Shown: piece after piece, positions 9,694 to 18,677 of the stretch
How positions within the stretch are numbered: the stretch's first letter is position 1
Layout: each line of letters starts with the position of its first letter
Origin: Pseudomonas prosekii
GTDB taxonomy: Bacteria; Pseudomonadota; Gammaproteobacteria; Pseudomonadales; Pseudomonadaceae
DNA length: 64,000 nucleotides
Direction of reading: 5' to 3'
NCBI RefSeq assembly: GCF_900105155.1
Contig: NZ_LT629762.1
Span: 3,449,001 to 3,513,000 of the forward strand
Position numbers and translations under genes: made by a program
The notes under the pieces: generated by a model
What the model was told of the DNA's origin: nothing
The model's database searches: none
Seen by the model: only the letters and a program-made list of their open reading frames with translations

Positions 9694-12129
9694 TCATTTC
9701 GCCACTTGCCAAAGACCGCCGGGGCACGGCGTGTTGGCGATACAGCGCCAACCGGCTGCCGCGTTATTCAGACGCTGGGCGGCGGCGAACAATTCGGCTC
9801 GGTCGATGGACAAAATGGTTTCACCAAGTTGCGAGAGGTAATCCGACGAGTGGCCGGCCAGTTTTGCCTGCCAAAGCAGTTCGGCCGCCTGCACGCTCGG
9901 CAGCGCATCGATGTCGAATTGATCCGCGAGTGCCTGGCGTTGCGCGAGCCAGGAGTGATCGTCGAGGCCACTGATCAGTTCTGTCAGTCCGCTGAGGAAA
10001 TGTTCGATGTGCCCGAGCAATTCGCCCACCGCGACCGTCGGCGACTGCACGCCAAACAGCAAACCGGTCTGGCCATTCATCTGGCGCAATCCGCTGAACA
10101 CCGCGTAACCCAGTTGCAGCTCGACGCGCAGGCGTTGGTAAAACGCGGTTTGGCTCAAATGCGCGAGCAAACGCCAAGCGGCTTCGTCAGTAATTTCCTG
10201 AGTGGCTGTAGGGCAAAACAGCAGCAGCGCCGCTTCGCTGGATTGGGTTTCGATGCAATGCCACACGTGCTGCGAATCGAGCGATGGCTGCGCCGTCAGT
10301 TGCGCGTCGGCGATCCCCGGAATACGGCTCAGCGCAACGCCCATCGCCGCTTGCGTCTGCGTCGACAAACCGACCGCCAAGCCATCCCAGCGTGCGTTCG
10401 ACCAGAGTTGTTGCAGATTATCTGAGACATTCGCCGGTTCCAGTCCGCACGCCGGCAGCGCTTTGAGCAGTTGCCGAATCGGCATCAACGCAGGACTGGT
10501 CGTTGCGAGGCGTGGGAAATCGGCGTCAGGTTTCGTCAGTAGCGTCAGCGCGTACTCAAGGATTTTCGGCATCGGCTCCTGCAAACCGGTCATCTTCAGC
10601 AACCATTGGTTGCCCGACGCGTCGAAAGAAACCTCGACACCCGCCTGACGCGCGTCTTCACGCAGTGGTTGCAGGCTATTTTCGAGACTCGATTGCAGGC
10701 CGCTGTCCGCTGCCGGCGCCAACCGCCAGCGCAGATAAATCGCGCCTGCATCGGTATTGCCGGGCAATGCCTGGCTGAATTGCATCGGCGAGCGTTCACG
10801 GCGACCGCGCGAGCGATCCTGGGCGAACGTGCGCAAACCACGGTGGGCGCTGGTCTGGCCGCGAATCAGTCCGGCGTTGGCCGGTGCTGAGTCCGAGCGC
10901 AGGAACGGGTTCGCAGCGGGCAGATGCCACTGGCCGGTGAAGTTATCCACAGCGCCGATTTGTTGGAGGATGCTCTGGAGCGCTGCAACACCTTGTTCGG
11001 ATAAACCGCTTTCAAGCTGCTGACTGTCCCGCTGCGCTTGTTGCAAAGCGCTGCTGACTTGTTGCTGGCGCTGCAGCAGGGCCGCGTATTCTTCGCGCAG
11101 TTCGCTGCTGTTTTGCTGAGACGCGAAAAACCCCAGCCAATCCATCAGTTGCTCGCGCAGCGCACTTGGCGCACTTGGCGTCGCAGTGCTGATGAACTCG
11201 ATGTGCAACAAAGCCTGTCCGGCGAATTGATACAGCGGCGCGGCTTTCAGACGGTCAGCCAAGCCTTGTTTTTGCAGTTCGGCGAGCAATCCGCCGGGTT
11301 TCGCGCTGTTCAGCCAATGACACAAAAACGCCAATGCCTCGGCAGACGATTCCGGCAACCCGTCGAGGGCGAACAGCAGATCCACTCGACGTTCGCCGAC
11401 CTGTTGATAACTTTTATCCGCAGCAGCCATCAGCGGTGCTGGCGCCTGTTGCTGGACTTTATCCCCCGGTGCGATAGCCGCGTCGAACGCCTGCGCCATC
11501 GCTCGCAACTGTTCAAGACTCTGCGGACCTACCAGACTCAAGGTCATCTGCCCGGTGCGGTAAAACTGCTGATAAAAATCCCTTAAAGCCTGCTGAAACT
11601 CAGGCTGCGGCACCGGCAGGCTGTCGCGGTTGCCGGCATGAAAACCGCGCAATGGATGACTCGGCGACAGCGCGTCGAACAGCGAAAGTTGCTGTTGCGC
11701 GGTGGCGTCCTGGGACCAAGCGACGAATTCCGCGTGTAAAACCTCCCGTTCCCGCGCCTGATCGTCCAGATTCATACGCGGGTGGGCGAGCATGTCTGAC
11801 AGACGCTGCAATCCACCGGCAAACGCCTGCAGCGACAACTCGAAAAAGAACTCGGTGGTGCGTTCATTGGTCCGCGCATTCACCTGGCCGCCATGCCGCT
11901 GGACGTAGGCCATCAGCGCCTCGTCCGTAGGAAAACGCTCAGTGCCCAGAAACAGCAAATGCTCAAGAAAATGCGCCAACCCGGGCCATGCCAACGGCAC
12001 GTCATGGCTGCCAGCGGCGACCCGCAAAGCGGCTGCGGCGCGCGTCAAATCGGGCGCGTGACGCAGCGTCACCCGCAGCCCATTGGCCAGGGTTTCAGTG
12101 TGAGGGCGGGGATGATTCGGCGCAGGCAT
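9694..12129 (-). CDS. pqqF: PQQ biosynthesis M16 metallopeptidase PqqF
   Basis: An 811-residue pitrilysin-family zinc protease, start MPAPNHPRPHTETL. The inverted zinc motif HxxEH is seen in AHFLEHLLFLGTERFP near residue 50, and a downstream acidic segment (ERTTEFFFE then EREVLHAEF) carries the distal glutamate ligand. Four M16-type domains fit the length. It is thought to cleave modified PqqA. It is first in the pqq gene order and only 48 bases behind davA on the same strand, so davB-davA-pqqF may be cotranscribed. Confidence 0.93.
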   Translation of the reverse strand: MPAPNHPRPHTETLANGLRVTLRHAPDLTRAAAALRVAAGSHDVPLAWPGLAHFLEHLLFLGTERFPTDEALMAYVQRHGGQVNARTNERTTEFFFELSLQAFAGGLQRLSDMLAHPRMNLDDQAREREVLHAEFVAWSQDATAQQQLSLFDALSPSHPLRGFHAGNRDSLPVPQPEFQQALRDFYQQFYRTGQMTLSLVGPQSLEQLRAMAQAFDAAIAPGDKVQQQAPAPLMAAADKSYQQVGERRVDLLFALDGLPESSAEALAFLCHWLNSAKPGGLLAELQKQGLADRLKAAPLYQFAGQALLHIEFISTATPSAPSALREQLMDWLGFFASQQNSSELREEYAALLQRQQQVSSALQQAQRDSQQLESGLSEQGVAALQSILQQIGAVDNFTGQWHLPAANPFLRSDSAPANAGLIRGQTSAHRGLRTFAQDRSRGRRERSPMQFSQALPGNTDAGAIYLRWRLAPAADSGLQSSLENSLQPLREDARQAGVEVSFDASGNQWLLKMTGLQEPMPKILEYALTLLTKPDADFPRLATTSPALMPIRQLLKALPACGLEPANVSDNLQQLWSNARWDGLAVGLSTQTQAAMGVALSRIPGIADAQLTAQPSLDSQHVWHCIETQSSEAALLLFCPTATQEITDEAAWRLLAHLSQTAFYQRLRVELQLGYAVFSGLRQMNGQTGLLFGVQSPTVAVGELLGHIEHFLSGLTELISGLDDHSWLAQRQALADQFDIDALPSVQAAELLWQAKLAGHSSDYLSQLGETILSIDRAELFAAAQRLNNAAAGWRCIANTPCPGGLWQVAK

Positions 12130-12177
12130 GAGCACTTCCAGTACAGAGAAGCGCTAATGCTAGCGGATAACCGGGGC

Positions 12178-12972
12178 TCAGCGCTTGTTCAGCTCGCCGT
12201 AAAGTTCAGGACGGCGATCGATCAAATAGCGATTGGCCGCGCGCGAATCGAGCATCAATTGCCGATCCAGCTCGCCGACGATCAACGCTTCGTCCAACCC
12301 GGCCTGGGCGATACGGCTGCCATCCGGCGCGGCGATGCTGCTTTGCCCGCAGTAATGGATGTCGCCCTCGTTGCCACAATAGTTGGCGTAAGCCACATAA
12401 CACTGGTTTTCGAAGGCGCGCGAGCGGACGGTGACGTCAGCGACGAAGTCGTAAGGAATCATGTTCGCGGTCGGCACCAGAATCAGCTCGGCACCGGCCA
12501 ACGCCAGGCGTCGGGCGTTTTCCGGGAACTCCATGTCGTAGCAGATCAGGAAGCCGATTTTCCAGCCATTGAGCTCGACCACCGGGAAATCATCGCCGCC
12601 AGCGCTGAACATTGAGTGATCGAGGTCGCCGAACAAATGCGTCTTGCGGTAATTGCACACGCGTTCGCCGTGGGCGTCGATCAATTGCACCGAGTTGTAG
12701 ATCTGGCCGTCCTCGGTGCGCTCGGGATAACCATAAAGGATGGCGATGCCGGCGGTTTTCGCAATGCGCGCAATTTGCTGTGCCGACTCACCGTTGTGCA
12801 CCTCGGCGAGGACGCTGACGGCATCCACGCCGATGTTGTAGCCGGTCAGGAACATCTCCGGCAACACCAGCAAGTCCGCGCCTCGGGCCTCCAGCGCCAG
12901 TTGATGCAGGCGATGCAGATTGCCGGCGACGTCCAGCGGCAACGGTGGACATTGGTAAAGGGCTACGCGCAT
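12178..12972 (-). CDS. davA: 5-aminovaleramide amidohydrolase DavA (carbon-nitrogen hydrolase)
   Basis: A 264-residue nitrilase-superfamily amidase. The Glu-Lys-Cys triad is visible: Glu in LVLPEMFLTGYN, Lys in NYRKTHLFGD and Cys in FLICYDMEFPE. In P. putida the enzyme next to the lysine monooxygenase hydrolyses 5-aminovaleramide to 5-aminovalerate. The neighbour davB upstream (12-base gap) and pqqF downstream match the order I recall in KT2440, which is the main ground for the specific name. AGAGGAAT lies just upstream of the ATG. Confidence 0.88.
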   Translation of the reverse strand: MRVALYQCPPLPLDVAGNLHRLHQLALEARGADLLVLPEMFLTGYNIGVDAVSVLAEVHNGESAQQIARIAKTAGIAILYGYPERTEDGQIYNSVQLIDAHGERVCNYRKTHLFGDLDHSMFSAGGDDFPVVELNGWKIGFLICYDMEFPENARRLALAGAELILVPTANMIPYDFVADVTVRSRAFENQCYVAYANYCGNEGDIHYCGQSSIAAPDGSRIAQAGLDEALIVGELDRQLMLDSRAANRYLIDRRPELYGELNKR

Positions 12973-12984
12973 GTCGGATTCCTC

Positions 12985-14667
12985 TTACTCGGGCAGGGCG
13001 ATTGGCCCAATTTCGTTGAACACATCTCCTGGACCCGGGTTCTCGGCGTGAGTTTCACCGCCGAAGTGTTTCATGATGCCCCACACCGCGTTGAGCGAAG
13101 TCTGCACCGCGCCTTCGACCCACGCCGGGGTCCACGAAACGTCGTCGCCGGCAATGAAAATCCCGCGCTGCTCGGCGGGCATGTCGTCCTGCATGAAGTG
13201 CGCGTACATGCGCTGGTTGTAGCGGTAATGACCGGGCAGGGCGCCTTTGAACGCGCCGAGGAAGTGCGGATCGGATTCCCAGGAAACGGTGATCGGGTCG
13301 CCAATGATCCGCGCGGCGATATCGACTTTCGGGTAGATCTTCTTCAACGAGTCCAGCGCCAATCTCACGCGTTTTTCCACCGGGTGCGGCAGCATCTTCA
13401 GCGCATCACTCATCCACGAGTACGACAGGCAAATCACGCCGGGCTTATCGTCGCCGTTGTCGAACAGATAAGTGCCACGGGTCAGGCGATCGGTGAGGGT
13501 CATGCTCATCAGGTCGCGGCCGGTTTCCGGATCTTTGTCTTTCCAGAATGGGCGGTCGACCATCACGAAGGTTTTTGACGACTGCATGTAACGGGTGCGG
13601 TCGAGGGCCATCCACATCTTTTGCGAGAACAGGGTTTCATCGCATTCGATCTGCGTGGTCAGCAACCAGCTCTGGCAAGTAGTCAGTACCGCAGCGTATT
13701 CGCGGCTGTCGCCATAGTTGTCGGTGACGGTGAAACGGCCGTTCTCGGCGTGGGCGATTTTCTTCACGCCCGAGCGCGGCGCGCCTCGGTGCAGCGAGCT
13801 GAGGCTGGTGCCTTGTGGCCAATGCACGCAGCGTTCCGGCACGTGGCGCCAGATGCCCAGCGGCACTTGCTCGACGCCACCGACGACCAGATGCTGGTGG
13901 TCGTCGCAGTTGGTCATCACCACGCGGAAGATTTCCAGCATCGAGTTGGGGAAGTCCGAATCCCAGCCGCCGGTGCCGAAACCGACTTGGCCAAACACTT
14001 CTCGGTGATGGAACGACAACTTGGCGAAGGCTTTCGAGGTCGCGACAAAGTCGTAGAACGTGCGGTCATCCCACAACGGCACCAAGGTGTTCCACAGTTC
14101 TTTGAGGCGTGGCACGTCACGGTCGCGGATCGCTTGCTGGATCTCTTTGTAGCGCGAGCCGTCCTCCAGCGCGTCCGCCCAGGCGTCAGCCACTTCCTGA
14201 AACAGTGCAGGAAGATCCGCCAGGCTTTGGGCGTAATGAGTCTTGCCTTCGAGGTCGATCACCGTGCTGCCCGACGCCGGGGTCAGTGGGTTGGGGAACG
14301 GTTTGGTTTCGAGGCCGAGTTTGTCGACGTAGTGATAAAACGCCGTGGAGGACACCGGGAAACGCATGCCGCCGAGCTCGGCAACGATGCCTTCCGCGCC
14401 ATTGAACGCTTGCGAACGCAGGCGCCCGCCCATTTTCGAGGCCTCGTAGACGACCGGTTTCAGCCCCAGTTTCATCAGCTCATAAGCCGCCACCAGACCG
14501 GCGATCCCGCCACCGACAATTGCCACTTCGGCGCCGTGGTTATGCTCGGGAATGCTGCCGAGGCCGGCCGGGTGCTCGATCCAGTCGTCGAACGCGAACG
14601 GAAAGTCGGGGCCGAAAATGGTGATCGGTTTCTTACCGTCTGCAGGATGGCGATTGTTCTTGTTCAT
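12985..14667 (-). CDS. davB: L-lysine 2-monooxygenase DavB (flavin amine oxidase family)
   Basis: A 560-residue flavin monooxygenase that converts L-lysine to 5-aminovaleramide with O2. The N-terminal dinucleotide fold EVAIVGGGIAGLVAAYELMK and the following YEASKMGGRL are the FAD-binding GxGxxG and GG motifs. GIFIAGDDVSWTPAWVEGAV near the C-terminus is the second FAD segment. Length and context with davA point to lysine 2-monooxygenase rather than tryptophan 2-monooxygenase, which belongs to the same family. It is first in a probable davB-davA(-pqqF) unit; an Lrp-type gene lies upstream on the same strand. Confidence 0.88.
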   Translation of the reverse strand: MNKNNRHPADGKKPITIFGPDFPFAFDDWIEHPAGLGSIPEHNHGAEVAIVGGGIAGLVAAYELMKLGLKPVVYEASKMGGRLRSQAFNGAEGIVAELGGMRFPVSSTAFYHYVDKLGLETKPFPNPLTPASGSTVIDLEGKTHYAQSLADLPALFQEVADAWADALEDGSRYKEIQQAIRDRDVPRLKELWNTLVPLWDDRTFYDFVATSKAFAKLSFHHREVFGQVGFGTGGWDSDFPNSMLEIFRVVMTNCDDHQHLVVGGVEQVPLGIWRHVPERCVHWPQGTSLSSLHRGAPRSGVKKIAHAENGRFTVTDNYGDSREYAAVLTTCQSWLLTTQIECDETLFSQKMWMALDRTRYMQSSKTFVMVDRPFWKDKDPETGRDLMSMTLTDRLTRGTYLFDNGDDKPGVICLSYSWMSDALKMLPHPVEKRVRLALDSLKKIYPKVDIAARIIGDPITVSWESDPHFLGAFKGALPGHYRYNQRMYAHFMQDDMPAEQRGIFIAGDDVSWTPAWVEGAVQTSLNAVWGIMKHFGGETHAENPGPGDVFNEIGPIALPE

Positions 14668-14859
14668 GGCTGACCTTGCTGGCGACCCGACGCGGAATGC
14701 GCGTCTGAGTATAGGAAAAGATGCCAGCCATTCTAGAGAGCGCAGAACACGTTAATAAGACGCAATGTGTCGTCGTTTTGATAATCAGCTGTGCTTTATG
14801 ACGAGCGATTCCTGCGATCTGTAAGTAAATGGTCTTCAACATCATCGTTTGCGGACAAT

Positions 14860-15031
14860 CCGCTATCGCGAGCAGTCTCACTCCTACAAGGGCTGATCCA
14901 CATATCCCTGTGGCAGCAGAGCAGGCTCACCTCTACAAGGGCTGATCGCATAACCGTGTGGGAGCCAAGCAGGCTTACTCCACAAGGGCTGATCATATAA
15001 CCCTGTGGGAGCCGAGCTTGCTCGCGATGAG
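14860..15031. repeat. degenerate REP-derived tandem repeats upstream of davB
   Basis: Three units of about 48 bases starting near 14885, 14934 and 14981, each with (T/C)ACAAGGGCTGATC..., a ...CTGTGG(G/C)AG stretch and an AGCAGGCT-like end. They are flanked by REP fragments ATCGCGAGCAG and GCTTGCTCGCGAT. The rest of the 399-base gap between davB and the Lrp gene holds no gene that I can support; the davB promoter should be here. Confidence 0.7.
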
Positions 15032-15066
15032 GCCCGCCCAGACCCTGCAAAACCTCAGAGCCAAAG

Positions 15067-15567
15067 CTAAACCGGCTGCCCCCGATCAATCTTGCTGCTC
15101 AAGATTATCGACGTCGTGGTCTTTTCGACCCCATCCACGCTGCCGATCTGATCCAGCAACTGATCCAGCTGCTCCGGCGAATCAGTGCGCAACCACGCCA
15201 CATAATCAAATTCGCCACTCACCGCACACAGTTGCTGCACCTGCGCCATCGCGCTCAAACGCCGCAGCACTTCTTTGCCGGATCGCGGTTGCACGGTAAT
15301 CCCGACATACGCCTGCAGCCCGCCATCGACCACGCGTTGCCCCAGGCGCACGCCGTATCCGGTAATCACCCGCGCTTTTTCCAACCGCGCCAATCGCGAC
15401 GTGACAGTGGTGCGCGCGATGCCCAGTTGCCGCGCCAGCATGGCGACACTTTCGCGGGCGTTGATTTGCAGGGCGGCGATCAACTGGCGGTCAATTTCGT
15501 CTAGCACGGGCGGGCGAGTGTCGGGCAAAGGGGCGGCTCCAGCGGCATGAAAATCAGTGGTCAGCAT
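15067..15567 (-). CDS. Lrp/AsnC family transcriptional regulator
   Basis: A 166-residue feast/famine regulator. The N-terminal HTH (DEIDRQLIAALQINARES, then MLARQLGIARTTVTSRLARL) is followed by a RAM ligand-binding domain (about 85-160) with the family's VSGEFDYVAWLRT segment. Such proteins sense amino acids and form octamers. It lies upstream of davB on the same strand and divergent from the PQQ dehydrogenase gene (144-base gap), so either could be its target; lysine or a relative is a plausible effector by context only. Confidence 0.9.
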   Translation of the reverse strand: MLTTDFHAAGAAPLPDTRPPVLDEIDRQLIAALQINARESVAMLARQLGIARTTVTSRLARLEKARVITGYGVRLGQRVVDGGLQAYVGITVQPRSGKEVLRRLSAMAQVQQLCAVSGEFDYVAWLRTDSPEQLDQLLDQIGSVDGVEKTTTSIILSSKIDRGQPV

Positions 15568-15711
15568 GTTACAGCCACATCCTGCAGTGCGCTCGCGACG
15601 GTTGATCGATCATCTTTTGTACCGTTCAGAACATTTTGCCTGCGACAAATTGTCATAAGTAACTAGGTAGTACATAATTTTGCGCTTGTCACACATTGGA
15701 AAACTTTCGAG

Positions 15712-18078
15712 ATGAGTAATTCTGGGGCTGCCGCCGGCAGCAAATGGTTGCTGTTGGGGCTCGGTGTCCTGATCGCGTTGATCGGGCTGGGCCTGGCCGG
15801 TGGCGGTGCTTACCTGGCGACGTTGGGCGGCAGTTGGTACTTCCTGCTGATGGGCCTGGCGATGCTCGTTTCCGGGGTGCTGATCGCTCGGCGCCAGCCG
15901 CAAGGCGCCTGGCTGTACGGCGTGGCGCTGATCCTGACGGCGATCTGGGCGGTGTGGGACAGCGGTTTGGATTATTGGCCTCTGGTGTCACGGGTACTGA
16001 CTTTCGCGGTGATCGGCCTGGTCGTTGCGCTGATTTATCCGACGCTGGTTCGCGCTTCCGGCGCCACCGCAGGGCGCGGTGCATATGGTTTGGCGGGCAT
16101 TCTGGGCATCGGCGTAGTCGCGACGCTGGCCTACATGTTCGTGCCGACCCACGTGGTCAAGAACAGCAGCGAACCTGCGGTGACTCCGGTAAAACCGGGC
16201 ACCGAGCAAAAGGATTGGGCGCATTGGGGCAACACCACGGCCGGCAACCGCTTTGCAGCGCTGGACCAGATCAACAAAGGCAACATCGACAAATTGCAGG
16301 TCGCGTGGACTTTCCAGACCGGCGACATTCCGCAAAGCACCGGCGCTGGCGCTGAAGACCAGAACACGCCGCTGCAAATCGGCGACACGGTCTACACCTG
16401 CACCGCGTGCGGCAAAGTCTTCGCGCTCGACGCCGATACCGGCGCCCAGCGCTGGAAATTCGACCCGCAAGGCACCGCGCCAAACTGGCAGCGCTGCCGT
16501 GGTCTGGGTTATTCCGAGACGCCGACGCCGACGCCGACCTCGTCGGAAGCTCAACCCACAGCCTGTGCGAAACGTCTGTTTCTGCCGACCGGCGATGCGC
16601 GTCTGATCGCGATCAATGCCGACACCGGCAAGCCGTGCGAAGACTTTGGCGACAAAGGCACGGTCGATCTGAAAACCGACATGGGCGAAGTCAAACCCGG
16701 TTACTTCCAGCAAACCTCGACGCCGCTGGTGGCGGGCGACGTAGTGATCGTGGGTGGGCGCGTCGCGGACAACTACTCGACCGGCGAACCGCCAGGCGTC
16801 GTCCGCGCGTATGACGTGCGCAGCGGTGAACTGGTCTGGGCCTGGGATCCGGGCAATCCGAACATCAGCAAACGCCCGCCGCCCGGTGAGACGTATACCC
16901 GAGGCACGCCGAACGTTTGGTCGGCGATGTCCTACGACGCCAAACTCGGCCTCGTTTACTTGCCAACCGGCAACGCGACGCCGGACTTTTTCGGCGGCCA
17001 ACGTACCGAATTCGACGACAAGTGGAACTCGTCCATCGTCGCCATCGACGTGAAAACCGGTCAGGTGCGCTGGCACTTCCAGACCACTCACCACGACCTC
17101 TGGGACTTCGATCTGCCGGCGCAACCGCTGCTTTACGACGTGCCGGACGACAAGGGCGGCACCCAGCCAGCCTTGGCGCAAGTGACCAAGCAGGGCGAAA
17201 TCTTCCTGCTGAATCGCGAAACCGGTGTGCCGATCGCCAAGGTTGAAGAACGCCCGGTGCCACAGGGCAACGTGCCCGGCGAACGCTATTCGCCAACCCA
17301 GCCGTTCTCGGTCGACATGCCGTCCATCGGCAACAAAACCCTGACCGAATCCGACATGTGGGGCGCCACGCCGTTTGACCAATTGATGTGCCGCATCCAG
17401 TTCAAAGGCATGCGCCACGAAGGCGTCTACACGCCGCCGGGCCTGGACCGCGCGCTGCAATTCCCGGGCTCGTTGGGCGGGATGAACTGGGGCAGCGTGT
17501 CGGTCGATCCGAACACTAACTATATGTTCGTCAACGACATGCGCCTGGGCCTGGCCAACTACATGATCCCGCGCGACAAAATTGCCGCCGGCGCCAGCGG
17601 CATCGAAATGGGCGTCGTGCCGCAGGAAGGCACGCCGTTCGGTGCGATGCGCGAACGCTTCCTTTCGGCGGCCGGCATCCCTTGCCAGAAACCACCGTTC
17701 GGGACCATGTCGGCCATCGACCTGAAGACCCACAAACTGATGTGGCAAGTCCCGGTCGGCACCGTGCAAGACACCGGCCCGCTGGGTATCCGCATGCATT
17801 TGCAGATCCCGATCGGCATGCCGACACTCGGTGCTTCGCTGGCAACGCAGTCCGGGTTGCTGTTCTTCGCCGGGACGCAGGATTTCTACCTGCGTGCGTT
17901 CGATACCGGCAACGGCAACGAAATCTGGAAATCGCGTTTGCCAGTGGGCAGTCAGTCCGGGCCAATGACCTACGTTTCGCCGAAGACCGGCAAGCAATAC
18001 ATCCTGCTGACCGTGGGCGGCGCACGCCAGTCGCCGGACCGCGGGGACTACGTGATTGCGTATGCGTTGCCTGAGTAA
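15712..18078 (+). CDS. membrane-bound PQQ-dependent dehydrogenase, glucose/quinate/shikimate family
   Basis: A 788-residue quinoprotein. About five N-terminal membrane segments (residues 10-145) are followed by a periplasmic eight-bladed propeller (about 160-785). Glucose dehydrogenase-like active-site segments are visible: HHDLWDFDLPAQP (catalytic Asp region), QGEIFLLNRETG preceded by the Lys of QVTKQ, and DTVYTCTACGKVFALDADTG. These enzymes oxidise glucose to gluconolactone, or quinate/shikimate, and pass electrons to ubiquinone. I cannot decide between Gcd and a QuiA-type substrate. A short in-frame hexanucleotide repeat encodes TPTPT near residue 270. It is next to the PQQ biosynthesis region, suggesting cofactor and client linkage. 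Confidence 0.9.
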   Translation: MSNSGAAAGSKWLLLGLGVLIALIGLGLAGGGAYLATLGGSWYFLLMGLAMLVSGVLIARRQPQGAWLYGVALILTAIWAVWDSGLDYWPLVSRVLTFAVIGLVVALIYPTLVRASGATAGRGAYGLAGILGIGVVATLAYMFVPTHVVKNSSEPAVTPVKPGTEQKDWAHWGNTTAGNRFAALDQINKGNIDKLQVAWTFQTGDIPQSTGAGAEDQNTPLQIGDTVYTCTACGKVFALDADTGAQRWKFDPQGTAPNWQRCRGLGYSETPTPTPTSSEAQPTACAKRLFLPTGDARLIAINADTGKPCEDFGDKGTVDLKTDMGEVKPGYFQQTSTPLVAGDVVIVGGRVADNYSTGEPPGVVRAYDVRSGELVWAWDPGNPNISKRPPPGETYTRGTPNVWSAMSYDAKLGLVYLPTGNATPDFFGGQRTEFDDKWNSSIVAIDVKTGQVRWHFQTTHHDLWDFDLPAQPLLYDVPDDKGGTQPALAQVTKQGEIFLLNRETGVPIAKVEERPVPQGNVPGERYSPTQPFSVDMPSIGNKTLTESDMWGATPFDQLMCRIQFKGMRHEGVYTPPGLDRALQFPGSLGGMNWGSVSVDPNTNYMFVNDMRLGLANYMIPRDKIAAGASGIEMGVVPQEGTPFGAMRERFLSAAGIPCQKPPFGTMSAIDLKTHKLMWQVPVGTVQDTGPLGIRMHLQIPIGMPTLGASLATQSGLLFFAGTQDFYLRAFDTGNGNEIWKSRLPVGSQSGPMTYVSPKTGKQYILLTVGGARQSPDRGDYVIAYALPE

Positions 18079-18096
18079 GGGCTGATACGCAGGGGT

Positions 18097-18127
18097 GAAA
18101 AAGCCGCGCAATTGCGCGGCTTTTTTA
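18097..18127 (+). terminator. intrinsic terminator of the PQQ dehydrogenase gene
   Basis: AAGCCGCGCAATTGCGCGGC forms a hairpin followed by six T; it starts about 20 bases after the stop codon. Confidence 0.9.
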
Positions 18128-18184
18128 TGGCTTTCCAGTTCAGGTTTTCAGCCGCCGATCACGTACTTATGCCAACACACGACC

Positions 18185-18212
18185 ATAAAAAAGCCCGGCA
18201 TTGGCCGGGCGT
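18185..18212 (-). terminator. intrinsic terminator of the HTH/DUF4258 pair
   Basis: Read on the minus strand, GCCCGGCCAATGCCGGGC is followed by TTTTTTAT. It lies about 20 bases past the stop of the HTH gene. Confidence 0.9.
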
Positions 18213-18232
18213 CAATTCGAAAGCACCAGGCA

Positions 18233-18673
18233 CTACGCGCATGAGCGGTCGTGGTTGTGCCATTCGCCTTCGAATTCCAGGTTCAATTTGTACAGATCAT
18301 GGTCAAGCTTGTTGATGGTATTGATAGCTGCCATCAAATCCGCTCCGCCAGTTTTTGACTCCAGATAAAGCCCTCGCAAGTAGCGGTCGTTCACCAACGG
18401 AATTTTGTCGGTTTTCTCCCAAATCGCAACGGCCTGGCTGGTCAAACCAACAATCTCAGCGAGACTTTCCTGAGACAGTCCAAGCTCTTTCCTCAAAAAC
18501 CTGAATTCAGCGCCTGTCAGCACCGAAGATTTTGCCGCAATAACCTTGCCGATAACGTCGTGTAAGCCCTTTACATCAGTGATTGCGATGGACTCGCCAT
18601 AGGCGGTCTCTTTCACCACGAAGCCGTTGCTGAGCCATACATTTGGCAGCCCGCTTTCCACGTAGTGGTACAT
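18233..18673 (-). CDS. HTH-domain antitoxin-like regulator paired with DUF4258 protein
   Basis: A 146-residue protein. The N-terminal 45 residues (MYHYVESGLPNVWLSNGFVV) form a small domain seen in partners of DUF4258 proteins. Residues about 55-110 are an HTH (RKELGLSQESLAEIVGL, then SQAVAIWEKTDKIP), as in MqsA-type antitoxins but without the zinc-finger cysteines. It starts 4 bases after the DUF4258 stop codon, so the two are cotranscribed. An antitoxin/autorepressor role is inferred from this order. GC content is lower than that of the neighbouring metabolic genes, which suggests acquired DNA. Confidence 0.75.
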   Translation of the reverse strand: MYHYVESGLPNVWLSNGFVVKETAYGESIAITDVKGLHDVIGKVIAAKSSVLTGAEFRFLRKELGLSQESLAEIVGLTSQAVAIWEKTDKIPLVNDRYLRGLYLESKTGGADLMAAINTINKLDHDLYKLNLEFEGEWHNHDRSCA

Positions 18674-18677
18674 AATT

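Noticed and set aside
14860..15031. CRISPR array
   Set aside because: Units are degenerate and REP-like, with no constant repeat and variable spacer pattern and no cas genes.
15988..18111. A 707-codon open frame on the minus strand opposite the PQQ dehydrogenase
   Set aside because: It mirrors the codon pattern of the GC-rich sense gene, has no ribosome site or recognisable domain, and sense motifs are intact.
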